Shown: positions 7,010 to 14,725, counted from the stretch's first letter. The stretch: DNA of 19,465 nt from an uncultured Eubacteriales bacterium (GCA_905198865.1 CAJKEB010000034.1:1-19465); one strand, 5' to 3'. Notes: a model not told the origin generated them from the sequence alone. Made by a program: numbers and translations.

Positions 7010-8053
7010 TCAGGCTAAGAATTTATCAGGTATCATCGACTCGTATCTTTCACATTCTTCTTTTTTTCCGAATAACATAAGTTTAGAATCTTTATTCACT
7101 ATGATACCAACATCTTCGCCGTATATATCAAAGCATATATCAAAATCAATTACATTACGCATATAACGGGCTCCTGTGAGTATATCATTAGGCTCATCAC
7201 ACCAATAGGATGATTCTACTTTAAGCCGGTTATCTTTATCAATTCCAATTATATATGATTTGTATTCTTTAATTTGCGAATATAAATCCTTGTGTTTTAA
7301 TGCTTCACAAAAATGGTCGGGAACATTACCGATTATATATACCTTGTCAGACTCGTCTATTGCGATTATGCCCTCTGTAACTATTGAATGTATTGATTTT
7401 ATTTTTTTGCCGATTAATTCGTCGGGTATATCGATGTCGTCATATATGGTCTCGTCAAGAAAGTCCGCATCGTATTGACTTATATCAAATACTTCACTAT
7501 TGTGGTGACAATTCCAACTGTGTAAGGTCCCGTCATTAAATAATACAAAATATATGCGCGAATCACCTATGTAGTTTACTGAATAGTCCTTTATATAGTC
7601 AAAGTCAGTAAAAAACTTAATAAGCTTCTCATCCCTTGCTAAATATGTGTTATTGTAAAATAAAGACTTCACCATAGCCGCCTGAATCGCTATATAATTT
7701 AGTCTATTTCTGTTATGGTATCTATTTCTGTTATAGTATAAATATTTTTTCCCGCTTTTTCCTGTAAGAATAATGCCGGCGCCATCTCTATAAACATCAT
7801 TTTTCCTTGAAAAATATATATCGGTAACTTTTTCCGGTACTATATCATCATTAAAATCTACTTCTTTCCATTTGTAGTGAATAATTTCATCATATTTATT
7901 CCTATATCCTTCTGTTTTAACAAGTTGATGTCTTTCTATCGGAGTGTCCGAAAATACATGAAGTTTTCCGTCGCAATCTATATATATAACGCAGTCATTT
8001 TGCAGAGCTACCTTAGGCAGGCCATGATCTTTTAAAACTATTTTTCCTTCCAT
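7010..8053 (-). CDS. Hypothetical protein with degenerate RCC1-like propeller repeats
   Basis: This 347-residue soluble protein has no signal peptide or membrane segment; I do not recognise a named family. Several stretches share the pattern of a hydrophobic strand, a D/N-G or D-x-x turn, a hydrophobic strand ending in W/F/G, then a polar loop. Examples are VIYIDCDGKLHVFSDT near the N-terminus, IYFVLFNDGTLHSWN mid-protein, GIIAIDESDKVYIIGN, then YIIGIDKDNRLKV and VGIIVNKDSKLMLFGK near the C-terminus. This spacing is reminiscent of RCC1-type beta-propeller blades, so a binding or sensing role is plausible but inferred. It is the last gene of the operon, 39 bases after the HNH gene, with its own AAAGGAG site eleven bases before the ATG. 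The repeat R1 hairpin follows it. Confidence 0.7.
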   Translation of the reverse strand: MEGKIVLKDHGLPKVALQNDCVIYIDCDGKLHVFSDTPIERHQLVKTEGYRNKYDEIIHYKWKEVDFNDDIVPEKVTDIYFSRKNDVYRDGAGIILTGKSGKKYLYYNRNRYHNRNRLNYIAIQAAMVKSLFYNNTYLARDEKLIKFFTDFDYIKDYSVNYIGDSRIYFVLFNDGTLHSWNCHHNSEVFDISQYDADFLDETIYDDIDIPDELIGKKIKSIHSIVTEGIIAIDESDKVYIIGNVPDHFCEALKHKDLYSQIKEYKSYIIGIDKDNRLKVESSYWCDEPNDILTGARYMRNVIDFDICFDIYGEDVGIIVNKDSKLMLFGKKEECERYESMIPDKFLA

Positions 8054-8092
8054 AATTGAATTAACTCCTTTTTCTTTATATAATTTATTTAA

Positions 8093-9574
8093 CTAAATAG
8101 AAAATACAGAATTTCTGTCGTTCATAAAACTATCAAAGTTATCTTTTGTTTTAAACTCTATATCGGTATTAAATTGTTTACATATGTCACTAAGCGCAAT
8201 GGTTGCATTTTTAATATCATTTTCCGTGACTGCATTCAGCATGTTTTGGAATCCTTGCTTTATTTTTCTGCGATGCTCGGCATGAATATATGAGAGATAC
8301 TGCTCAAGCTCCTGATTGTATTTGTTTATTTGTTCCGTTATTTGATGATACGTTTCCTGAAGTTTTTTAGATTCCTTTGCGCTCGGGCCATCTGCTAACG
8401 CAGCTTTGACGCGTCTGTACAATTCGCTGCCAAGAAAATAACCGACAGCACTGGCAATCACTCCGCCAATAAATGCTCCAATATCTGCTCCAATATCTGC
8501 TCCTAATTCTGCACCGCCCAAAGTACCAAGTCCCGGTATTGTGAATGATCCCAAAACTCCGCCTATTGCTGCGCCGATTCCCGCACCGATTCCCGCACCA
8601 ATAAATGTGCCGGCTTCAGCAGCTAACATCGAAGAAGTCAGTCCGGTTCCTTTTTCTCCCAATTCAATAATTAGCTCCGTGCCGTCAATTTCGCCTTTGA
8701 AGTACTTCATAAATGTATCTCCGGTTGTAATAATAACACTTACTATTGTTCCTATATTATTACTTACGACAGTCAGACCTTTTGATGCGAGTTCACCAAT
8801 GGTTTTTTCGCCAAGCTTTTTGGTTATTTGTCTCTCCAGAGAAGTTACACCAAATTTTGTGGCTTCAACAGCAGAGCTTATTCCGGCTCCTGAAACACCG
8901 GACTTAACCGTATCAACTAATGTATCATGAGCGGCTTCAATCACGCTTTTTTCACCCCGCGCAACCGCTGAAATGTTTGTTGATACCGACATAATAGCTC
9001 CTGCTGCAATTCCGGTTTTTGCGCCGTCAGCGGCGGCTCTGCCGATGTCACGGCTGAGAAGCTCGGCTTTGACGATACGATTTGACTTGCCGGCATCACG
9101 CTTTAATGCTTTTTTGCCTTCGTCTGACAATGTTTTGCTTTTGTCAGCATATTCTGTGCCGTAAAGATCCTTTTTTGCTCTATTATCCTTTTTGCTTATT
9201 ATCTTAAGATTATGTTCCCGGTTTGCGGCATTCTTTATATCAGCATCTGTTATATATGACATATTTTGTGAATAATCGTGGATTTGCTTTAGCGGGGTAA
9301 TGTGATCTGTTTCCGCCTGATGTAAAGAAGCTTTAGCATTACCGTATTTATTTTTAGCTGCATTGTGGTCAATATGTAATTCATTACCGGAATATGGGTC
9401 TTTTATTGTTTTTTTGTTACTGAACTCATTTTTTTTGAATTCGTTCATTTTTTTCGTATTTTCATAAATTTTCCGATCATATTTTGATGTAACTTGTGAT
9501 TTGGTATTTTGTGCAGTCTGAGCCGAAACATGGGTTACTGCTGCAACAGAATTGTCTTTTTCTTTTACGCTCAT
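8093..9574 (-). CDS. HNH-like nuclease domain fused to a glycine-zipper membrane region
   Basis: This 493-residue protein is of no family I can name. Residues 56-136 look like an HNH/ββα-metal endonuclease: DPYSGNEL, then ETD90-H91-ITPLK, then N118/HN122LKII and N131-R-A-K134, which fits the D-H ... N ... N-x-x-K pattern. Residues 175-315 are small-residue-rich and helical. Residues 317-383 form a glycine zipper (repeated GAGIGAGIG and GADIGADIG patterns) expected to insert in or associate with a membrane. A C-terminal coiled coil (about 395-440) and a charged tail follow. The DNA for the zipper shows short internal repeats (about 8480-8600). The ATG at 9574 has GGAGG seven bases upstream and starts two bases after the preceding stop. 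A toxin or effector role is suggested by the fusion but not shown. Confidence 0.75.
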   Translation of the reverse strand: MSVKEKDNSVAAVTHVSAQTAQNTKSQVTSKYDRKIYENTKKMNEFKKNEFSNKKTIKDPYSGNELHIDHNAAKNKYGNAKASLHQAETDHITPLKQIHDYSQNMSYITDADIKNAANREHNLKIISKKDNRAKKDLYGTEYADKSKTLSDEGKKALKRDAGKSNRIVKAELLSRDIGRAAADGAKTGIAAGAIMSVSTNISAVARGEKSVIEAAHDTLVDTVKSGVSGAGISSAVEATKFGVTSLERQITKKLGEKTIGELASKGLTVVSNNIGTIVSVIITTGDTFMKYFKGEIDGTELIIELGEKGTGLTSSMLAAEAGTFIGAGIGAGIGAAIGGVLGSFTIPGLGTLGGAELGADIGADIGAFIGGVIASAVGYFLGSELYRRVKAALADGPSAKESKKLQETYHQITEQINKYNQELEQYLSYIHAEHRRKIKQGFQNMLNAVTENDIKNATIALSDICKQFNTDIEFKTKDNFDSFMNDRNSVFSI

Positions 9575-9576
9575 AA

Positions 9577-10362
9577 CTATGCCTCCAAATATTCGGTATG
9601 TACTTCTTTTATAAACTTTTCAAATTTCTTATTAACATTCCCGTTTTTATCCACTATTTCTGTATTTATCAAATTGCTCAAAGCACTGATAACATTGAAT
9701 GTAAGCCAGCATTGGTCTTGTACACTTTCCGGGTATGAATTATAGTCCGTACCATTCTCATCTATAATATTATTTATTTCATCTACGGCCTTATCAGCAA
9801 GTTTTTGAAGTGTTTCGATGGTATTGTTTGCAGTTTTATATAATCCTGTAATGCTGTTCATTTTGATACATTCGGTTCTGATAGCAGCGCACTTTGCTTC
9901 AAGCTTGGACTTTTCAGCTCTTGCTTCCTCAATCTTATTGTCGAGTCTGAAGCTGTATATAATTTGTGTCGGAAGATATCCTATAGTAGTATACATAATG
10001 ATATTCTTAAAATCGTAACTTGAAGCCGGACAAATTTCGTTGAAATCTAACCCCTTTACATCTATGTTTCTGGCTTTTATTTTGTAAAGTATTTTTTCAT
10101 TAATAGTAATATTTTTAATTTGACCTGCAATTTTTTTGAAATTTTCAAATGTTGTTCTGTATATCTTCTCTTGTTGATCTAAGAATTTTTGGCATTCAAA
10201 ATCACATTTCATTTGAGACATTTTTACTTGACGCTCTGTGCGTGATATAATACTTTCCATTTCATCGTTGAGCCGTTCAATTTTATCTTTTTTATTTTTA
10301 TTTTTGTTATGTGCTATGGTAGCTCCTACGATGCCTATAGTTCCAAATATAACCGATATCAT
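9577..10362 (-). CDS. Hypothetical N-terminally membrane-anchored coiled-coil protein
   Basis: The 261-residue product begins with one hydrophobic segment (residues 2-17, ISVIFGTIGIVGATIA). A lysine/asparagine cluster (HNKNKNKKDK) then predicts an N-out anchor with the bulk in the cytoplasm. Two charged heptad-like regions (about 20-75 and 140-200) look like coiled coils. I recognise no catalytic motif and no family. I place the start at ATG 10362, nine bases after AAGGAG, which lies in the last codons of the zinc-ribbon gene. The frame extends to a TTG at 10371, but that codon sits directly against the ribosome binding site. The stop is two bases before the next gene, so the two are almost certainly translated together and may form a complex at the membrane. 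Confidence 0.75.
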   Translation of the reverse strand: MISVIFGTIGIVGATIAHNKNKNKKDKIERLNDEMESIISRTERQVKMSQMKCDFECQKFLDQQEKIYRTTFENFKKIAGQIKNITINEKILYKIKARNIDVKGLDFNEICPASSYDFKNIIMYTTIGYLPTQIIYSFRLDNKIEEARAEKSKLEAKCAAIRTECIKMNSITGLYKTANNTIETLQKLADKAVDEINNIIDENGTDYNSYPESVQDQCWLTFNVISALSNLINTEIVDKNGNVNKKFEKFIKEVHTEYLEA

Positions 10363-10367
10363 ATAAA

Positions 10368-10532
10368 TCAACTCCTTTTCTTTATTATTTTACTTACTTG
10401 TTTTATTATATCTGTTATACCGATTTGTCTGCCGCAGTAGGGACAAACTGTTCCAAGAATATCTCTTGCGGGATCATATTTAAACCTTTGTTTGCAGTGC
10501 GGACAAGTTTTATACATCGGTCTCATGCTCAT
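10368..10532 (-). CDS. Small zinc-ribbon protein
   Basis: This 54-residue protein carries two CxxC knuckles: C10-P-H-C13 in TCPHCKQRFKY and C30-P-Y-C33 in TVCPYCGRQI. They are separated by 16 residues, the classic zinc-ribbon spacing. A basic tail (KIIKKRS) follows. Such mini-ribbons often act as protein- or nucleic-acid-binding adaptors. The frame is open from an ATG at 10559, but AAGGAAGTGAG sits upstream of the ATG at 10532, so I take the shorter start. It overlaps the end of the WYL gene by 23 bases and stops five bases before the next start, showing tight co-expression. The specific function is unknown. Confidence 0.75.
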   Translation of the reverse strand: MSMRPMYKTCPHCKQRFKYDPARDILGTVCPYCGRQIGITDIIKQVSKIIKKRS

Positions 10533-11511
10533 TTTTCTCACTTCCTTCGTACTTTGCAAGCATTTTGGTTATTTCATTTTTCAGTTCGTCTGCAAATTCT
10601 TGCGGCTCAAGCACCTTTACCCAGCTGCCCTGGGACAAAAGAAACATTTTTATGCCGTCCCCGTGCACTCTTGCTTTGATTGTATATTTTTCGCCGTCAG
10701 CATCCACAATCTCAGCTGTGGGCAGCTTATCAAGCACTGCCTGTACAGATGGACCGGTAAACTCAAAGCGAATTATTCTGTTTCTGCCCGGAAACATATA
10801 GCGGTTTAATTTCCTGAACTCGCCTTCGTCAAAGTTTTGAGGAAGGTCTTTAATAACTCGGTCTCTGGGCTTTACAATATGCGTTATTCTATCCAAACGA
10901 TAATTGCGGAGCTTTATCCCGCTGTCAGTTTCGTGATATGCGAATACGTAAAAATAGAATTCCGAAAATATGATTGATACCGGCAGTATTCTGCGGGTTA
11001 TTTCTGTCCTGTCCATTTTATAATAGGTAATTCGCAGTTCATCTTTATTATAAATAGCCTTGCTTATGCGCCAAAGGTTATCAATCAGATTTTTGCAGTC
11101 TGACTTAACAGGGCTGTAGTGATAAAACTCATTGGCAACAAGTGTATCAAGAGCCATATTATCTTCAACTGATGTGAATTGCTTCAGCTTATTTTTTATT
11201 TTAAGCAGAGCTTCTTTGTCCAACGCCCTTGTTCCAAGCAGGATTTTTATTACAGAGAACATTTCATGAGCCTGCAGGAACTCGTCAGTATGAAGTGCAT
11301 ATGCACCGGTGCTGCGCGAATAAATAATGTCCATACCTCCTGAAAGTGCTTGGTTATTCGCAAAAAATGCCCGTAAGTCGTTGATATCACGGCTAATCGT
11401 TTTAGTGGTAACGTCATATTCCCTTGCAAGCTTTGATACACGGATGTCACTGCCTCTTATTAAGCGAAGAAATATCCCTAAAAGCCTGTCAGACTTATTA
11501 TATTTACTCAT
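10510..11511 (-). CDS. WYL-domain transcriptional regulator with N-terminal HTH
   Basis: This 333-residue regulator is of the DeoR-like HTH + WYL + WCX type. The winged HTH is at about residues 8-60, with VSKLAREYDVTTKTISRDINDL at 25-46. The WYL ligand-binding fold is at about 150-215 (ITYYKMDRTEITRRILPVSI, then FYFYVFAY in the place of the W-Y-L core). The C-terminal WCX extension is at about 240-325 (RFEFTG.. through LLSQGSWVKVLEP). The ATG at 11511 has AAAAGGAG eight bases upstream. Members of this family sense nucleic acid or nucleotide ligands and often control defence loci (established for BrxR and CapW). Here it is the first gene of a five-gene operon and probably represses it; a partial palindrome at 11548-11568 is a candidate operator. 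Confidence 0.92.
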   Translation of the reverse strand: MSKYNKSDRLLGIFLRLIRGSDIRVSKLAREYDVTTKTISRDINDLRAFFANNQALSGGMDIIYSRSTGAYALHTDEFLQAHEMFSVIKILLGTRALDKEALLKIKNKLKQFTSVEDNMALDTLVANEFYHYSPVKSDCKNLIDNLWRISKAIYNKDELRITYYKMDRTEITRRILPVSIIFSEFYFYVFAYHETDSGIKLRNYRLDRITHIVKPRDRVIKDLPQNFDEGEFRKLNRYMFPGRNRIIRFEFTGPSVQAVLDKLPTAEIVDADGEKYTIKARVHGDGIKMFLLSQGSWVKVLEPQEFADELKNEITKMLAKYEGSEKNEHETDV

Positions 11512-11537
11512 AATTCAATCTCCTTTTAGGTTAATGT

Positions 11538-11568
11538 AACATAAGCTGACGGACATATTTTGTCTGTG
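11538..11568 (-). promoter_or_regulatory. Candidate promoter and overlapping operator of the WYL operon
   Basis: On the minus strand CAGACA (11566-11561) and TATGTT (11543-11538) are 17 bp apart, a mediocre -35/-10 pair about 20 nt upstream of a good ribosome binding site and start. The imperfect inverted repeat GACGGACA-TATTT-TGTCTGTG (11548-11568) covers the -35 and part of the spacer, where a dimeric repressor would act. Confidence 0.4.
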
Positions 11569-11986
11569 TAAAATTTTCTTTGGTTTTTTATTAATTTTTT
11601 GTACATCAGACTTTGACGGCACAAAGTTGTTTTTATAATTAACCGACGCCGCCACATATAAACTGTTTTAACTGTTATGTACTTAAAATCATAATATTTG
11701 TTTTGTTAAAATAGTTTTGCACTTATACTTTAACATATTTTTGTGTTTTTGTAAACATAAATCCATAAAAACCAGAAGTTGTTTAGGATAGTTTCAATAT
11801 GAAAATTTAAAGAAAATACGTGTTGATTTGGTTCAATAAATATAAATTATTTATTTAAGATATGTGCGAATTATGCTGCTATTTTTTGTATTATGAAATA
11901 ATCCTATATGAAGTGCGGTTAATTCAATTTATGCTTAAAACTGTGTGACAAGGCATGATAGGGTTATTTTTTGATACACAGTATTA
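11569..11986. other. Long AT-rich divergent intergenic region
   Basis: Together with the promoters on either side, about 545 bp separate the WYL gene from the divergent hypothetical gene. I see no coding frame or RNA gene. A separated inverted repeat CTGTGT (11941-11946) / ACACAG (11976-11981) lies just upstream of the plus-strand promoter and could be an operator or hairpin. Confidence 0.5.
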
Positions 11987-12015
11987 TTGATATCAAATAA
12001 TATGTATGGTATAAT
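11987..12015 (+). promoter_or_regulatory. Promoter of the divergent hypothetical gene
   Basis: TTGATA at 11987-11992 and TATAAT at 12010-12015 are 17 bp apart, and TGG before the -10 makes it an extended -10 element. It is the best promoter in the accessory segment. Confidence 0.75.
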
Positions 12016-12056
12016 TTAATTAAAGTATAATCAAATTTTATGACAGGAGCGGATTT

Positions 12057-12545
12057 ATGGCATTTTCTGAAAAATTTTTAAAAGGATTAATGGCTAAGAG
12101 CAGGGAGTTTCAAGATCAATTTTTTAAAATCATGGATATCCTTTATGATTATTTAGAGAACGATGATGAAAAGATTAGGGAATTTCAGCAATTCATTGAG
12201 GATGAAATTTCTTATTACGGAAAAGGCAATCAGCTTTGGTGGCAGGAATTACAGATATGCGGCGCTATGACCCCACAGCGGAGAGAGGAATATCTTAACG
12301 AGCTGTATGAGAAGCTTGATGAATTATTTGCCAGGGAACGCGAGCTTGGAGCGGAATACGGTATGTATACCGCAACAAATATAATCATAGCCGTAAAATT
12401 CCCGGCGGGGACAATAACGGAGGACGTACTTCAAGCGCTGAACTTTTTGATATACCAAAACAGACCGGATAATCCGCCTGAATTAACAGTTATTTCAAGT
12501 GATAAAGCGGAGAACGCAAGCTTTTGTATCGTTACTATGAAGTAG
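12057..12545 (+). CDS. Hypothetical protein, charged and mostly helical
   Basis: This 162-residue soluble protein is one I do not recognise. The first 100 residues are rich in E/K/D/Q with aromatic residues (FQDQFFKIMDILYDYLEND, then a WWQELQ motif and a YEKLDELFARERELG helix). The last 60 residues look alpha/beta (NIIIAVKFPAG, VISSDKAENASFCIVTMK). The start has CAGGAG seven bases upstream and an extended -10 promoter, so it is very probably expressed. It is divergent from the WYL operon and, like it, lies between repeats R1 and R2, so it may belong to the same cassette, for example as an immunity or accessory protein; that is a guess. A terminator follows. Confidence 0.75.
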   Translation: MAFSEKFLKGLMAKSREFQDQFFKIMDILYDYLENDDEKIREFQQFIEDEISYYGKGNQLWWQELQICGAMTPQRREEYLNELYEKLDELFARERELGAEYGMYTATNIIIAVKFPAGTITEDVLQALNFLIYQNRPDNPPELTVISSDKAENASFCIVTMK

Positions 12546-12586
12546 GGGCTTGAAATTATGTTATAATAAATGTATTTTAATCGTCG

Positions 12587-12614
12587 CGGCAAGTCCTTGG
12601 GCTTGCCGTTTTTT
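12587..12614 (+). terminator. Intrinsic terminator of the hypothetical gene
   Basis: CGGCAAG (12587-12593) and CTTGCCG (12602-12608) form a stem, extended inward by CC/GG and followed by TTTTTT. A further CCGTTTTTT/AAAAAACGG hairpin overlaps its 3' end. Confidence 0.85.
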
Positions 12615-12651
12615 CTTTGAAAAAACGGTCGCGCTTTACGGACTGCCGCTC

Positions 12652-12714
12652 CTTTGATTATATATTATAGTTATGAAAGCCCGTGGCTCAGAATTCCGCC
12701 ACGGGCTTAATTTA
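12652..12714. repeat. Direct repeat R2 with hairpin
   Basis: It has 57 nt (12652-12708) identical to R1 except one base. The hairpin stem is AAGCCCGTGGC/GCCACGGGCTT with a 10-nt loop, then AATTTATT. It lies between the convergent 3' ends of the hypothetical gene and the sialidase-like gene, so it may terminate in either direction. The hairpin plus the following AATTTA is shared with R3. Confidence 0.85.
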
Positions 12715-12765
12715 TTATACGAGGAGCGTTTTCCGATTGATACCGCCCTAAAAATTCACATTTAA

Positions 12766-14421
12766 CTAATTTAATGAAATTTTATCCAAAGGAATACGGG
12801 TAAAATCAACGTGTTCTTTATTTGTTGCATAAGATACGTATAAATAATCACCAATAACTACCGACTTTGGATAATGATACCCCAGCCTTTTAGCCTTACC
12901 TTCATATTTAAGTTCAGGAATATCTCCTTGAGTTCTCAAAACGTATGCAGTATCAAAAGTTTTTCCATCTTTACTCAAGGTTATAGTAAGAGGTATACGA
13001 AGCTTATTAGTCACAGAATTTCCAACTAAATAAGCCGTAGCATCAGGCAAATTACCGGCGCTTTGTTTAGAACGTGAATCCGGCATATTTGTCAAAACGG
13101 TATTACTCCAAGTTTCACCTTGGTCTTTACTAATAGATGCAAGTTTATAGAATGTACTGTCTTGATCCCTAAAGATCATAACAACATCATTATCGCTATT
13201 TACAAAAAGACTCGGTTCCATTTCTCTTGAAGTTTCTCCGTCTGTTTCCATATTAGTATATTCTGCACGAACCCAACCTTTAACACCGGACTTATCATCA
13301 GTATAAATTGGATTAGCGAATAATCCCGGTTGAAAATGTGCTGCACAAACGATTCTGCCACTTTCCAAAGTATGAGGGTCTTGTTCGATAATGCCATTCA
13401 TTTCAGAGCCATCTTTCATCATAACAGGTTTCATTTCAGACCAATTAACACCATCTTTACTTTCAACATAGTGAGCAAAGCCACCTCTTGGAGAAGTTTC
13501 ATTATGCCATACATTAACATAAGAAACAAGAGTATCGCCATTAACATACCAACCACCGGAAGAACAATAACCATTTTCAATGGTGGGAACAAGAACTTTT
13601 GGCTCACTCCAATTAACACCGTCATCACTTACACTATAAGCAACCCAAGTATCCTCTGCATCTTCATCAACGGCAGAGCTTTGCCATTGGCAATAAATTT
13701 TACCATTAAACTCTGTCATAAAAACACCGTTTACATAGTGGTCAGTGCCTTCGTCAGCAGAAAAAATAGTATGAGTTTCTGCTCCTTCAATTTTTGTAAG
13801 ACCAAGATCTGTTTTAGACTCATCAAAAAGGTTGTCTACGACAGAAAAAGGAGCTTCATTTAATTCTTCGTTATCAGCTTTAGTTTCGATACAAATTTTA
13901 GATTCATCATTGTCAGAAACCCATTCTACTTCAAAATTCAAAGCCTCTGCCAAATAACGAATAGGAAGATATGTAACATTGTTGTATAACAACGGAGCAA
14001 CATTTTTATTTTCAGGATCAATATATCCAGCTTCTCCATTTATAACGCCCTGTGGTTTAGCAATAAAAACTTCAATAATATCGTCATCTTTTTTAATTGT
14101 AACCATTTGATATTGATCATAATAATCAACATCAGCAGATAAAAGCTCAGCTACTTCTCTGCAAGACAAAAAAGTTCTGTCTGCATTATTATCCATAAGT
14201 AAAGCATTTTCAAAATCAAATTCTTTACCATCAATATAAATAGATACATCATTAATTTCAGATATATCAGGTGTTACAACGCTCTCAACAGAATTGTATA
14301 CTTCTTGTGCTTTGGGGCTTAAGATATCTTCAATGTCCGCTGCATTCGCCATAATATTGAAATTGCTTAAAAGTATACTAACCAAAGCAATTAAAAAAAA
14401 CTTCATATCATTGTTCTTCAT
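12766..14421 (-). CDS. Secreted sialidase-like protein with copper-amine-oxidase-like stalk domain
   Basis: The 551-residue product has a signal peptide (hydrophobic core 8-24, likely cleavage after A-N-A27). Residues 58-182 resemble the Cu_amine_oxidN1 stalk domain: IYIDGKEF, then GVINGEAGYIDP and the characteristic TYLPIRYLAEALNFEVEW. This is a surface module of Firmicutes and not a catalytic oxidase. Residues 210-545 form a sialidase-type beta-propeller with Asp-box motifs SVSDDGVNW (263-271), SKDGVNW (321-327), SKDQGETW (431-438) and a weaker SKDGKTF (483-489). MEPSLF (401-406) and IFRDQ (416-420) fit the sialidase fold, but I cannot confirm the full arginine triad, so the substrate is open. 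The ATG has AAAGGAG nine bases upstream. The gene is AT-rich and bracketed by repeats R2 and R3, which hints at acquisition. Confidence 0.82.
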   Translation of the reverse strand: MKNNDMKFFLIALVSILLSNFNIMANAADIEDILSPKAQEVYNSVESVVTPDISEINDVSIYIDGKEFDFENALLMDNNADRTFLSCREVAELLSADVDYYDQYQMVTIKKDDDIIEVFIAKPQGVINGEAGYIDPENKNVAPLLYNNVTYLPIRYLAEALNFEVEWVSDNDESKICIETKADNEELNEAPFSVVDNLFDESKTDLGLTKIEGAETHTIFSADEGTDHYVNGVFMTEFNGKIYCQWQSSAVDEDAEDTWVAYSVSDDGVNWSEPKVLVPTIENGYCSSGGWYVNGDTLVSYVNVWHNETSPRGGFAHYVESKDGVNWSEMKPVMMKDGSEMNGIIEQDPHTLESGRIVCAAHFQPGLFANPIYTDDKSGVKGWVRAEYTNMETDGETSREMEPSLFVNSDNDVVMIFRDQDSTFYKLASISKDQGETWSNTVLTNMPDSRSKQSAGNLPDATAYLVGNSVTNKLRIPLTITLSKDGKTFDTAYVLRTQGDIPELKYEGKAKRLGYHYPKSVVIGDYLYVSYATNKEHVDFTRIPLDKISLN

Positions 14422-14725
14422 AAAAATACTCTCCTTTAACAGTTATTTATATTGCAAAATTAAAAAATAATAAAACAACAAATTAACATTTTTCCAATAA
14501 AAATCTTTAAGTATAATATGCAAAAAAAGCATTAATTATAAAATTTTATATTTTATCATATCATATCATATTACGATGAAAGCGCCAAGAGGGAGTTTGA
14601 CACCAACCACCGCATGACTCAACTTTGATATTAAATAAAACACTTATATTTTTTTAATTTCTTGAATGAAAGCCCGTGGCTCAGAATTCCGCCATGGGCT
14701 TAATTTAATACTTCATAAAGTAATA
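14422..14725. other. AT-rich spacer with a GC-richer remnant and repeat R3
   Basis: There is no intact gene. Most of it is A/T runs and a short ATCAT tandem (about 14554-14570). About 14576-14628 is abruptly GC-richer and contains a short open frame reading ESAKREFDTNHRMTQL then stop on the plus strand, possibly the end of a decayed gene. Repeat R3 lies at 14667-14706. Confidence 0.45.
14667..14706. repeat. Direct repeat R3 with hairpin
   Basis: This third copy of the AAGCCCGTGGC hairpin matches R2 over about 40 nt (ATGAAAGCCC... to ...GGGCTTAATTTA) with one change (GCCATGG for GCCACGG, giving a G-U pair). It has the same orientation as R1 and R2 and lies past the 3' end of nrdG. Confidence 0.8.

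Noticed and set aside
8541..8930. 129-codon proline/alanine-rich open frame on the plus strand
   Set aside because: It is the antisense shadow of the glycine-zipper coding region; GGC/GCC-type repeats keep both strands open, and no ribosome binding site is present.
6536..14706. Complete integrative element bounded by a duplicated tRNA-Trp 3' end
   Set aside because: I found no second copy of the tRNA 3' sequence and no integrase, relaxase or transposase in the window.
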